A program made the position numbers and the translations under genes. The notes beneath the pieces are model-generated. The model saw only the letters and a list, made by a program, of their open reading frames with translations, had not been told where the DNA came from and did not search any database. Shown in pieces: positions 10,202 through 17,384 of a stretch of DNA of 19,117 nt. How positions within the stretch are numbered: position 1 is the stretch's first letter; every line of letters starts with the position of its first letter. Location of the stretch: NCBI GenBank assembly GCA_016193385.1, contig JACPSF010000326.1, forward strand, positions 1-19,117. Reading direction: 5' to 3'. Source of the DNA: Deltaproteobacteria bacterium (GTDB lineage Bacteria > Desulfobacterota_B > Binatia > UBA9968).

Positions 10202-11860
10202 TCATAAGCTGCACACGCCCGCCGGGCACCTTCCCCTCTCCAGATGCTCCGCCAGCTCGCCGGCAAAGAAGCGGCGCATGCCGGCTACCACCAGGGGAGC
10301 GCTCTGCCCGAGACCGCACGCGGAGGTCGCGCCCATGACGGACCCGATCTGTTCCATCTCTTGGCGGGCATCCTGCGGGAGCGCTCCTCGACCGGTTGCG
10401 CCGTCGAGCAGCTCCCGCAGGCGGACCGTTCCGACGCGACAGGGAGAGCACTTTCCACAGCTCTCCGCTTCGTAGAAGAGCATGCACGAGCGCGCGAAGT
10501 CCACGATGCAGCATTGATCGTCCAGGACGATTACGCCACCTGAGCCAAGGGACGCTCCGTACTGCTCGGGGGCCCGATAGTCGAGCGCGAGATCCAAATG
10601 CTCCCGTGCCAGCAGGCCCCCGGATATGCCTCCCAGCGTGAATGCCTTGAGGTTGCGGCCGCCCCCCGGTCCCCCGGCATAGTTCATGATCAACTCCCGG
10701 GCGGAGACTCCCAGGGGCAGCTCGAAGTTGCCTGGACGGCGCACTTTGCCGGAGACGGAGTAAATCTTAGTGCCCGCATTGCCGTCCAGTCCGAGCGCTC
10801 GGAACCAAGCCGCACCTTTACGGAAAATCAGTGGGACAAAACAGAGCGTTTCCACATTGTTCACGACCGTGGGTTTCCCCCACAGCCCGCTCCTCGTAGG
10901 GTAAGGCGGTCGCTCTCTCGGCCAGGGACGGCGACCTTCCAGGGAGTTGAGCAGCGCCGACTCCTCGCCGCAGACGTAAGAGCCCGCACCGCGGCGCAAG
11001 TGGATGCGAAAGGTGAAACCGGAGCCGCCAATATTGCTGCCGAGAAGCCCTTCCCTCTCTGCTTCGCGAATTGCCTTGGACAAGACCTCGCAGGCCTGAG
11101 GGTATTCATAGCGGAGATAAATGATGCCAACTGTGGCGCCGACGATGAAGCCGGCCATAGCCATGCCTTCCAGAAGAAGATGCGGCTGGAGATGCAAGAT
11201 GGGCCGATCCTTGAAGGTTCCAGGCTCTCCCTCATCGGCGTTACAGACGACGCACTTGGGCGTTTCCCGCGCCTCGAGCACGGCGCGCCACTTCACGGCC
11301 AAAGGAAAGGCCGCGCCGCCGCGCCCGCGTAGACCGCTGGCCTGGAGGATTTCCAGAGCCTGCACTCCCCTTCCATTCTGCACCAAGCTGAGCAGCGCCT
11401 CATACCCCCCTTTTCTCCAGTAGCTCTCAAGGCGGCGATCCGGCCCTCGGATGTGGCGGAAAATTCCTTCTTCCGCCTCTACGGATAGCGGCAAGCGAAA
11501 CCCTCCATCCTTGCTATCGGTAGAGCGAAAATCTCCTCCATCGTACTCAGCCGTCGGCTGGTCGCACAGTCCCGGACATGAGATGCAAGGCACATCGGGG
11601 TCGCTACGCGCGCCTATCCCCGGAAGCGAGCACACCGGCCCGCGGCAGACACCTCGGGGAAACGAAGGTTCGCCTTCGACCCTAAGATAGTGATAAAAAC
11701 TCGCGGCACTATAAACCTCCGCCACAGGCAATCCCAGAGACGAAGCCGTACTCGCCAGACGGTTGCGCGGTAGCCTTCCCTGCCCATCGCACGCTCGGTG
11801 CAGCGCCGACAAAAATGGAGCCGGGTTAGCATCCCAGGGTTTGTTCTTGGATGCGCTCAT
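10202..11860 (-). CDS. fdhB: Formate dehydrogenase NAD/FMN subunit: NuoE-NuoF fusion
   Basis: The protein has 552 residues. Residues 1 to about 110 are a NuoE-like thioredoxin-fold [2Fe-2S] domain with Cys72, Cys77, Cys95 and Cys99 (C-x4-C ... C-x3-C). Residues from about 145 are NuoF-like: the FMN loop GRGGAAFP (179-186), the NADH region CNADEGEPGTFKDR (206-219), GAGSYVCGEESALL, and the [4Fe-4S] ligands Cys468, 471, 474 and 515. In many bacteria the two modules are separate genes (FdsG and FdsB, or NuoE and NuoF); here they are one polypeptide. It should take electrons from FdhA and reduce NAD+, or run in reverse. There is no HydB-style C-terminal ferredoxin domain, so electron bifurcation is not suggested. 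It is the first gene of the operon behind the sigma-54 promoter, with a leader of about 48 nt. The site before the ATG at 11860 is weak. Confidence 0.93.
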   Translation of the reverse strand: MSASKNKPWDANPAPFLSALHRACDGQGRLPRNRLASTASSLGLPVAEVYSAASFYHYLRVEGEPSFPRGVCRGPVCSLPGIGARSDPDVPCISCPGLCDQPTAEYDGGDFRSTDSKDGGFRLPLSVEAEEGIFRHIRGPDRRLESYWRKGGYEALLSLVQNGRGVQALEILQASGLRGRGGAAFPLAVKWRAVLEARETPKCVVCNADEGEPGTFKDRPILHLQPHLLLEGMAMAGFIVGATVGIIYLRYEYPQACEVLSKAIREAEREGLLGSNIGGSGFTFRIHLRRGAGSYVCGEESALLNSLEGRRPWPRERPPYPTRSGLWGKPTVVNNVETLCFVPLIFRKGAAWFRALGLDGNAGTKIYSVSGKVRRPGNFELPLGVSARELIMNYAGGPGGGRNLKAFTLGGISGGLLAREHLDLALDYRAPEQYGASLGSGGVIVLDDQCCIVDFARSCMLFYEAESCGKCSPCRVGTVRLRELLDGATGRGALPQDARQEMEQIGSVMGATSACGLGQSAPLVVAGMRRFFAGELAEHLERGRCPAGVCSL

Positions 11861-11919
11861 CGTCGCAAACTTCTAATGACCGGATTTTTTGTAAACACAG
11901 ACTAGCCATTGTGGGGTTG

Positions 11920-11935
11920 AGCAATCCCTGTGCCA
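11920..11935 (-). promoter_or_regulatory. Sigma-54 promoter of the fdhB-fdhA-acs operon
   Basis: On the minus strand the site reads TGGCACAGGGATTGCT, matching TGGCAYR-N4-TTGCW at every fixed position. The predicted start is at about 11909, 48 nt before the fdhB ATG. The E. coli fdhF gene is also sigma-54 dependent (through FhlA), so this mode of control fits the gene's function. Confidence 0.85.
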
Positions 11936-11995
11936 GACCCACTGAACTGATAACTCGATCTCGGAGGCGGAAAACCTCGGAGCCGCCCCGAATTT

Positions 11996-12013
11996 CTTCT
12001 CAGAAACAAGAAG
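11996..12013. promoter_or_regulatory. Candidate activator (enhancer) site upstream of the fdh promoter
   Basis: CTTCTCAGAAACAAGAAG has CTTCT/AGAAG arms around eight bases. It matches the palindrome at 14358-14375 at 14 of 18 positions in the better (reverse) orientation. Its centre is about 95 bases upstream of the predicted fdh start. A direct repeat CTCGGAG (11960-11966, 11976-11982) lies between it and the promoter. Confidence 0.55.
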
Positions 12014-12045
12014 GAGGGCGAGGTGGAATTGCAAACGTGCAAAAT

Positions 12046-13620
12046 TCAGAAAAGAACACGTCGCAGGAACCTTTCGGCTCTGCGGGAAAGCTCCGCAGGG
12101 GGAGCATCGGTATTCAAGACCAAATAATTCTCTTTACCGACCTCCGAGACGGGCTCGAAAGCGGCTCGCTGTTCCACGTAAATTTCCCATCGCCCGTCTG
12201 AGAGATCCCGCCCCTCGGCCGCTCTCCTCTGTAACCGCTCCCGGACAATCTCGTCCGCGCTCTCGCAGTGGATCACCGCGACGGGGATCCCATGTCTAGC
12301 CGCCCGCCGCAGGATCGCCTCTCGCTGGGCCTTGCGGTGAAAGGTCGCATCCAGGATAACTCCCTCACCTCTGCCAAACAGCTCTTCCGCCTTCTTGGCC
12401 ATTTTTGTATAAGTCGCCGCCGTCATCTGCGGGCTGTAGATACTCGCCTGGTAAGGAACGGCGCCCTGGCGCACTATGGTCCCGGCCATGGCTTTGCGTG
12501 TCGCATCCGAGCTAATCGTCGATAAACCCAGGCGCCGGCTCAGCTCCCGCGCCAGAGTGCTCTTTCCGGTCCCGGTAAGACCACAGACTAAGATCAAGAA
12601 GGGTTTGGCCGCGTCCCACAAGACGTCGCGGGCGTACTCGAAATAGCGCGAAGCCTCGGCTGACGTCCCGCCGGAGCGCAGCCCCGCCACTTTCCCCCGC
12701 ACGAGAGCGCGATGGCATTTGTAGAACGGAAGCAGCCCCGGAAGTTCCGGATCGGCGATCATCTCCAAGTAGCGCCGCAGAAAATCTTGCGCCCGCACGC
12801 GCGCGCCACGGACTTCCATGTCCATGAGTAAAAAAGCGATCTCAGAAGCCAGGTCGCAGGAGCGGAGCTCGCGGCTAAATTCGATGCAGTCAAAAATCTG
12901 AATCCCAGCCGGCGCGAAACAAACATGCTGGCAGTGGAGATCTCCATGCACCTCCCGGATGCGCCCTTCCCGCACCCGCCGGAGCAATAAATCTCGGTGC
13001 TTGGCGATGAAACGCGCGCCGAAATCCGCGAAGGCGTCGAAGGTTTCCGCATCCAGGAGGCTGCCCACAAAGGCCCGAATATCGGCCAGGTTCTCGTCCC
13101 ATAGCGCCTGGATCGCCTCGGGAGCGCCGCGCGCGCTGATCTCTGCTCCCGCCGGGGCCTGCGCGTGAAACGACGCCAGGATCTCCGCCAGAGATCGCAT
13201 CATCCCAGGGGTCACCTGATCCCGCTCCAAGAGAAAGTTGAGCATGCGCTCGGCGGGAAGGCGGCGCATCCGCAGGGTATACTCAACCGGGTTCACGTCG
13301 CTCCCCAACGACCAGCAGCCGCTTTGGTGGGAAATCGGCAGAACCTCAAGGTAAACCTGGGGAGCGAGCCTTCGGTTTAGGCGCAGCTCCTCGTCAAGAA
13401 AGTACTTCCTGCGCTCTAGCGTCGAGTAATCCAGGAAAGAAAAGCAAACCGGCTTTTTGACTTTGTAGACGAGGTGTCCGACGAAGAAGAGATGCGAGAT
13501 ATGGGTTTCCAGATGCGTGACTTGTGGCGGGCGACCGGGGTAAAAGTCAGGCTCCATCATGGCCGCGAGCAGGGAACCCTGGCGCGGCGCGGCGCGGGCA
13601 GATCCTTTCGGTATAGCCAT
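12046..13620 (-). CDS. Bifunctional aminoglycoside-phosphotransferase-like / P-loop (AAA_33) kinase protein
   Basis: The protein has 524 residues. The N-terminal part (to about 330) resembles APH/choline-kinase folds: ETHISHLFFVGHLVYKVKKP with the catalytic-loop motif HGDLHCQHV (His225-Asp227) and the metal-binding IFDCIEF. The C-terminal part is a small-molecule-kinase P-loop domain with GLTGTGKST (347-355), later DATFHRKAQRE, and an arginine-rich lid. The family is widespread in environmental bacteria and its substrate is unknown; the APH label does not imply antibiotic resistance. The gene starts 40 bases after the ferritin-like gene ends and probably shares its sigma-54 promoter. The ATG at 13620 directly abuts GGGAG, which is an unusually short spacing, but downstream starts would remove conserved residues. 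The stop overlaps a weak AT-rich hairpin (12026-12047). Confidence 0.9.
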   Translation of the reverse strand: MAIPKGSARAAPRQGSLLAAMMEPDFYPGRPPQVTHLETHISHLFFVGHLVYKVKKPVCFSFLDYSTLERRKYFLDEELRLNRRLAPQVYLEVLPISHQSGCWSLGSDVNPVEYTLRMRRLPAERMLNFLLERDQVTPGMMRSLAEILASFHAQAPAGAEISARGAPEAIQALWDENLADIRAFVGSLLDAETFDAFADFGARFIAKHRDLLLRRVREGRIREVHGDLHCQHVCFAPAGIQIFDCIEFSRELRSCDLASEIAFLLMDMEVRGARVRAQDFLRRYLEMIADPELPGLLPFYKCHRALVRGKVAGLRSGGTSAEASRYFEYARDVLWDAAKPFLILVCGLTGTGKSTLARELSRRLGLSTISSDATRKAMAGTIVRQGAVPYQASIYSPQMTAATYTKMAKKAEELFGRGEGVILDATFHRKAQREAILRRAARHGIPVAVIHCESADEIVRERLQRRAAEGRDLSDGRWEIYVEQRAAFEPVSEVGKENYLVLNTDAPPAELSRRAERFLRRVLF

Positions 13621-13660
13621 CTCCCACCATAAAAGCTCAAATCCTGGGACGAAGCTTTTT

Positions 13661-14179
13661 CTATCCCTCCTTTAACTTCTCTTCGAGAAACTCCAGGATC
13701 TCGACATGCTTTTCCGAATCCCGAATCATCCCTTGGATGAGAAGAACGAAAAGCCCGTGGTAGTAGCCCTTGCTCGCCTTGATGAGCCTCTTGTAATCTC
13801 TAATACCGTCCTTTTCCAGTCGGATAAAATCCCCGGTGAGCTTGAGCAACTCGTTTTTCTCCGCTCCCAGATCGTAAAAGCCGCTGATGGCGTCCGCAGG
13901 CCGGCTCCACGTAAGACCCCCCTTCAGGGTTGAGACCATGGAGTGAGTGACCGCGTTGTGCTTTTCCTCGTCATTAATGATGAGTTGAAGCAGGAACTTG
14001 ACCAACGAATTCTGGGATTTCTCAGCAATCTCCCTATAACGCTTAGTAAATTCGCTTTCATGACTTTCGTGCGCGGCGAATTCGTTCAACAGGCGCTCAA
14101 CCTCGGAAGTTGCCTGCGGTTCCGGCTCTGTCAACTCCGGGGTATAGAGCGTATAAAATTCAGGGACTTTCTCTTCCAT
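13661..14179 (-). CDS. Ferritin-like (rubrerythrin-type) diiron protein
   Basis: The protein has 172 residues and is predicted to be a four-helix bundle. Likely metal-ligand patches are E38...E41 in helix 1, DEEKH (70-74) in helix 2, FIRLEKD (118-124) in helix 3, and DSEKH (154-158) in helix 4. The last has Ser155 where the first has Glu71, so the second ExxH is degenerate. There is no rubredoxin domain, so it is not a classical rubrerythrin. The likely role is peroxide or iron handling, inferred from family only. The ATG has AGGAGA about six bases upstream. It is first in a two-gene unit with the APH/P-loop protein and is preceded by a sigma-54 promoter with a leader of about 83 nt. Confidence 0.85.
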   Translation of the reverse strand: MEEKVPEFYTLYTPELTEPEPQATSEVERLLNEFAAHESHESEFTKRYREIAEKSQNSLVKFLLQLIINDEEKHNAVTHSMVSTLKGGLTWSRPADAISGFYDLGAEKNELLKLTGDFIRLEKDGIRDYKRLIKASKGYYHGLFVLLIQGMIRDSEKHVEILEFLEEKLKEG

Positions 14180-14272
14180 GACCTTTCTCCTTTCTCGTTT
14201 TGCTTCAGGCCACGAACTTGGCGCTACTCATCCCCCGGTGGGCCGCCTGAGCCTCTTCCATTCGTGCAAACG

Positions 14273-14288
14273 AGCAAAGTGTATGCCA
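14273..14288 (-). promoter_or_regulatory. Sigma-54 promoter of the ferritin-like gene operon
   Basis: On the minus strand the site reads TGGCATACACTTTGCT, matching TGGCAYR-N4-TTGCW fully. The predicted start is near 14262, 83 nt before the ATG. It points away from the CBS promoter. Confidence 0.85.
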
Positions 14289-14357
14289 AGGGGAAGGTCT
14301 TATTTTCCAAAGCCTTGTAAGGCAAAAATCCGAGAAATGGGAATAATTGTTTGCGCC

Positions 14358-14375
14358 CTTCTCAGTTTTGAGAAG
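14358..14375. promoter_or_regulatory. Candidate shared activator site, perfect 7-bp arm palindrome
   Basis: CTTCTCA-GTTT-TGAGAAG is a perfect inverted repeat. It lies between the divergent sigma-54 promoters, centred about 85 bases upstream of the predicted CBS-gene start and about 104 upstream of the ferritin-gene start. A related copy sits upstream of fdhB. No T-tract follows on either side and no gene runs into it, so a terminator is unlikely. Confidence 0.65.
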
Positions 14376-14425
14376 CCATGATTACAAGCTTTAGAGCGAA
14401 CTCTAGCAACCGTTGGATTGCCTTC

Positions 14426-14441
14426 TGGCATAGATGTTGCG
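14426..14441 (+). promoter_or_regulatory. Sigma-54 promoter of the CBS-domain gene
   Basis: TGGCATAGATGTTGCG matches TGGCAYR-N4-TTGC, with a G in place of the final A/T. The predicted start is near 14452, leaving a leader of about 105 nt before the ATG at 14557. Confidence 0.8.
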
Positions 14442-14556
14442 AAATCATCCATCTGGGGCGAAGTTCGAGCAGTTCCTTCCAATAGTTAGGATTTAGGTTC
14501 CGGAGCGACGGGTAGAGAGCACATTACAGCTTTCACGCGTAAAAAGGAGGTCGTTT

Positions 14557-14946
14557 ATGCTGGCTAAAGACATCATGACCAAGGATGTCGTCACCGTAAG
14601 ACCCACCACCACGATCAAGAGCCTCGCGAAGATCCTGATCCAGAATCAAATCAGCGGGGTCCCGGTGGTGGACGATACGGGAACAATCGTGGGAATAGTC
14701 TCGGACGCCGATATCGTTCGCAAAAAGGCGCGACAGGTCCGGACTGTCATGAGCAAAAACGTCGTCAGCATCGCGGAAGAGACGCCAGTGGAAAAAATTG
14801 CCCGGCTGATGACCACTCACAAGCTCAAACGAGTTCCGGTCCTGCGCGGCCAAAAGCTGGTAGGGATTGTGAGCCGGGCGGATATCGTCGGGGCCATAGC
14901 GATGGGAAAGCATATCGCCTTGCACACTCCGATCTATGATCTGTAG
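14557..14946 (+). CDS. Stand-alone CBS-domain pair protein
   Basis: This 129-residue protein consists of just two CBS motifs. The first (MLAKDIMTKDVVTVRPTTTI through GVPVVDDTGTIVGIVSDADI) covers about residues 1-52, the second (VMSKNVVSIAEETPVEKIAR through VPVLRGQKLVGIVSRADIV) about 62-120. Such pairs form a Bateman module that usually binds adenosine nucleotides (AMP, ATP, SAM) and signals energy state. The protein has no catalytic domain, so it presumably acts by binding a partner. A very strong AAGGAGG site precedes the ATG. It is divergent from the ferritin-like operon and shares its regulatory region. Confidence 0.95.
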   Translation: MLAKDIMTKDVVTVRPTTTIKSLAKILIQNQISGVPVVDDTGTIVGIVSDADIVRKKARQVRTVMSKNVVSIAEETPVEKIARLMTTHKLKRVPVLRGQKLVGIVSRADIVGAIAMGKHIALHTPIYDL

Positions 14947-15030
14947 CCCGCTAGGATAAAGCTCGCTCAGAAGCCGCGGGATCCCTGACCTCCGCAGCCC
15001 CCTCTGTATTTTTTCATCCATGCAAAGGAA

Positions 15031-15066
15031 GAATCCTTTTTATTCCCAGAATTGGGAAGAGGATTC
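15031..15066. terminator. Probable bidirectional terminator between convergent genes
   Basis: Nested dyads: GAATCC (15031-15036) pairs with GGATTC (15061-15066), and inside it TTCCCA (15043-15048) pairs with TGGGAA (15053-15058) around GAAT. It lies between the 3' ends of the CBS gene (plus strand) and the UPF0016 gene (minus strand). Only a short T run (15037-15041) occurs, inside the structure, so efficiency is uncertain. Confidence 0.5.
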
Positions 15067-15078
15067 CCCTGGAAAGAT

Positions 15079-15345
15079 CTACTTGAACATGGTCCACAGG
15101 CCGATCGCGATAAACAACAACCCGGAGCCCCACCTTACGTATTTGGGATCCAGCAGCTCACCCACGAAGGCGCCAGCCAAGACGCCCACTGAAGAGGTCA
15201 GGACCAAAGCCGAGCAGGACCCGATCAGGACGACCCATTTGTTGTAGTTCGGATTGGCGGCAAACGAGAAGGTAGCAAGCTGGGTTTTGTCCCCTAGTTC
15301 AGCCAGAAACACTGCGATGAACGTCGTGATGAGCTGTTCCAACAT
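15079..15345 (-). CDS. Half-size UPF0016 (TMEM165/GDT1) family membrane protein
   Basis: The protein has 88 residues and about three hydrophobic helices. It carries the family signature E-x-G-D-K-T (Glu16-Thr21, AELGDKTQLATF). Full-length relatives have two such repeats; this is a single-repeat form, which would need to pair with itself or another half protein to form a transporter. The family is linked to Mn2+ or Ca2+/H+ exchange. I chose the ATG at 15345 because a perfect AGGAGG lies seven bases before it (15353-15358 on the plus strand). A longer reading from a TTG at 15366 would place that site inside the gene. A second half-size gene is not adjacent. Confidence 0.9.
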   Translation of the reverse strand: MLEQLITTFIAVFLAELGDKTQLATFSFAANPNYNKWVVLIGSCSALVLTSSVGVLAGAFVGELLDPKYVRWGSGLLFIAIGLWTMFK

Positions 15346-15468
15346 TCCGAAACCTCCTATGCTCAATCCGCGGTTCGTAAAGCTTGCTCTGGATCCCGTA
15401 AGGCCATCGACTCCGTAGGCATTTCGGATCTCACAACTCTTCTCTCTATTGCGGGCGCGCGGCCATTC

Positions 15469-17292
15469 CTAAGAGCTCTTGGCAGCGGTCTTCGGGGGTT
15501 CCTGGAATTGATGGCAATTCCAGCAGGCCGCCGGAGGATTATGCGTGGCTTTGTCTTGGTGGCAGCTCAGACAGGTCTCTCTCTTCCCCACTTTCCATTC
15601 ATGCGGGGCATGGCACGCCGTGCAGTCTGTGGCCGAATGGGTAGCTTTGAGATGGAGCCCGCTCCGAGCAGGATGACAGGTAGCGCAGGCCATAAGCGGC
15701 TTGAGGCTCTGCTCTTTGAGATGGCACTGCTGACAAGGGAAAGCCATCGGAGCGCCTGCCGGACGCACGTGGCAGGTGGCGCATTCTCTCTCCAACCCTC
15801 TCCCTCTCGTATGACACTGGTTGCAACTGAGCGTGGCATGTTTTCCCCGCAGTTCCCAGGGATGCTCGAACTTCTCAGCCATTTCGGTCTCTGCCGGGCT
15901 TGTAACCCGGGTTTCCTGGCCGATGATCGTGTGGCAGAGATAGCAGTCTTTGCGGAGAACCTTTCCGTCCGCGCTCACATGTTTCCCCTCGTGACAGCGG
16001 AAGCAACCGAGATATATGGTATGGCCGATGTTGTCCGGGTGGGTACGCCAGTCCACCTTCATCTCGGGAAAGATATTCGTCTGATAGATCCTTTGCGCCT
16101 CCGCGATAGCCTTTTTGATAGCTTCCCTCTTTTTCGGGTAAAGCCGAGGGTAATGAGTGAGATAAAAACTGTCCAGTGACGTAGCGATCCCTTCCCTAGC
16201 CTTCTCCGTGCTGGGATAGGGTTGACTGAGAGCCCGCACCGCTTCTCTCTTAATGTAGGGAAGGCTGCTATCGATGAGGCCGGTGAGAAGGGCATTGTCC
16301 GTGGCCCCGTCCGGGTCGCGAAAGATATGGCTGGGGCGGTTATGGCAGTCCACGCAGTCCATCCTCCTGATCTCGAGTTTCTTCATTTCCTCGGGGCTCA
16401 AAGAGACGCTGCGATCGAAATACTCCGTCACCCTCCCTTGCATGTCCTTCACCCACACCCAGGGGATTTTTTGCCGCTGCGGGTCAGCGGCCCCATACCA
16501 GACCTGGTTGGCAATGTTCATGTGCCAGTGGATGCCGGCGGTAATTCCAGTTGTCGGGCTTCCTCCTCCGGTGCGGATGAGCATCTGAATCTGCCGGGCG
16601 CTGTTCTTTTCGTCATAGCCAAAGCGGCTGATGATCTTCAATTGGGCGCCAAAAAACTTTTCCGGCCAGTGACACTGCTCGCACGTCTCTCGCGCCGGGC
16701 GCAGGCTTTCCACCGGACTCGGAACCGGCCGCGGAAACTTGTTGAACAGGACCGAATAGATCTGATACGCGCCGGAAAGCTTGGAACGGACAAACCAGGT
16801 GGCGCCCGGCCCCACATGACAACCCGCGCATGGCACCCGGGAATGGGGCGAGGCCTGGTAGGCGGTGAACTCCGGATTCATGACGGAGTGGCAAAGCTCG
16901 CCGCAGAAAGTCACCGAGTCCGTGAAATGATAGGCGCGATAGCTCACCGTGGAGATCAGACCGAGTAGAACCACGGACGAGGCGATAACAAAGAAAAAGA
17001 TCGCACGGGTTCTGGGATGATTCAAATCAATGTCGGGATAGGGGGGGAGATCTCCGAACCTCACGCGGCGCCTTCTCTCCAGGTATGCCCCGAGGGGAAT
17101 GAACAGCAGCCCGAGCAGCAGAAGGCCGGGGTAGACCATGTAGGTGAAGACACCGATGTAGGGGTTGGCCTTCCCCACAATCGCTTCGATCAAAAACATG
17201 GAGAGGATGGAAAAAAAGCTGAGAAAGGCCAGCCCTGCACCCACCAGGCTCAAAGGGTGGCGTAAAAGACCGCGAACTCGACCGTTAGACAA
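15469..17292 (-). CDS. Membrane-anchored NapC/NirT-type multihaem cytochrome c with 13 haem sites
   Basis: The protein has 607 residues. Three hydrophobic segments (about 15-38, 46-70, 97-117) anchor it, and the rest should be periplasmic. Twelve CXXCH motifs start at Cys155, 204, 313, 430, 450, 490, 504, 520, 536, 557, 574 and 590. A thirteenth site, CGELCH at 130-135, has three residues between the cysteines (CX3CH) and lies where NapC/NrfH proteins carry their first haem. The first four sites resemble the NapC-type quinol-oxidising module; the last seven are packed into about 105 residues. The start is TTG at 17292 with GGAGG seven bases upstream. A small hairpin (CGGCG-TCAG-CGCCG, 17307-17320) just precedes the ribosome site. 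With the upstream NrfD and FeS genes it probably forms a quinone-linked inner-membrane electron transfer complex. Confidence 0.93.
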   Translation of the reverse strand: MSNGRVRGLLRHPLSLVGAGLAFLSFFSILSMFLIEAIVGKANPYIGVFTYMVYPGLLLLGLLFIPLGAYLERRRRVRFGDLPPYPDIDLNHPRTRAIFFFVIASSVVLLGLISTVSYRAYHFTDSVTFCGELCHSVMNPEFTAYQASPHSRVPCAGCHVGPGATWFVRSKLSGAYQIYSVLFNKFPRPVPSPVESLRPARETCEQCHWPEKFFGAQLKIISRFGYDEKNSARQIQMLIRTGGGSPTTGITAGIHWHMNIANQVWYGAADPQRQKIPWVWVKDMQGRVTEYFDRSVSLSPEEMKKLEIRRMDCVDCHNRPSHIFRDPDGATDNALLTGLIDSSLPYIKREAVRALSQPYPSTEKAREGIATSLDSFYLTHYPRLYPKKREAIKKAIAEAQRIYQTNIFPEMKVDWRTHPDNIGHTIYLGCFRCHEGKHVSADGKVLRKDCYLCHTIIGQETRVTSPAETEMAEKFEHPWELRGKHATLSCNQCHTRGRGLERECATCHVRPAGAPMAFPCQQCHLKEQSLKPLMACATCHPARSGLHLKATHSATDCTACHAPHEWKVGKRETCLSCHQDKATHNPPAACWNCHQFQEPPKTAAKSS

Positions 17293-17384
17293 GGCTATCC
17301 TCCCTCCGGCGTCAGCGCCGCTCAGCCCGACGGTCTAGGCTCACCGGATAAAGGGCCGCTGAAGCAAAAAGGCAGGATATAGTA

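Larger units (their letters stand above)
14180..14556. other. Divergent regulatory region between ferritin-like and CBS genes
   Basis: This 377-base gap has no gene. It carries two back-to-back sigma-54 promoters (14273-14288 minus, 14426-14441 plus) and one central palindrome (14358-14375). It is visibly more AT-rich in the middle than the flanking genes, as expected for a region bent by IHF-like proteins; I did not identify a specific IHF site. Confidence 0.7.

Noticed and set aside
12026..12047. Terminator of the ferritin/APH operon
   Set aside because: GAATTGCA-AACG-TGCAAAATTC pairs only weakly with bulges and overlaps the stop codon; too weak to call as a feature.
14358..14375. Rho-independent terminator
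   Set aside because: A perfect hairpin, but without a following T-tract and with no gene transcribed into it from either side; it lies between divergent promoters.
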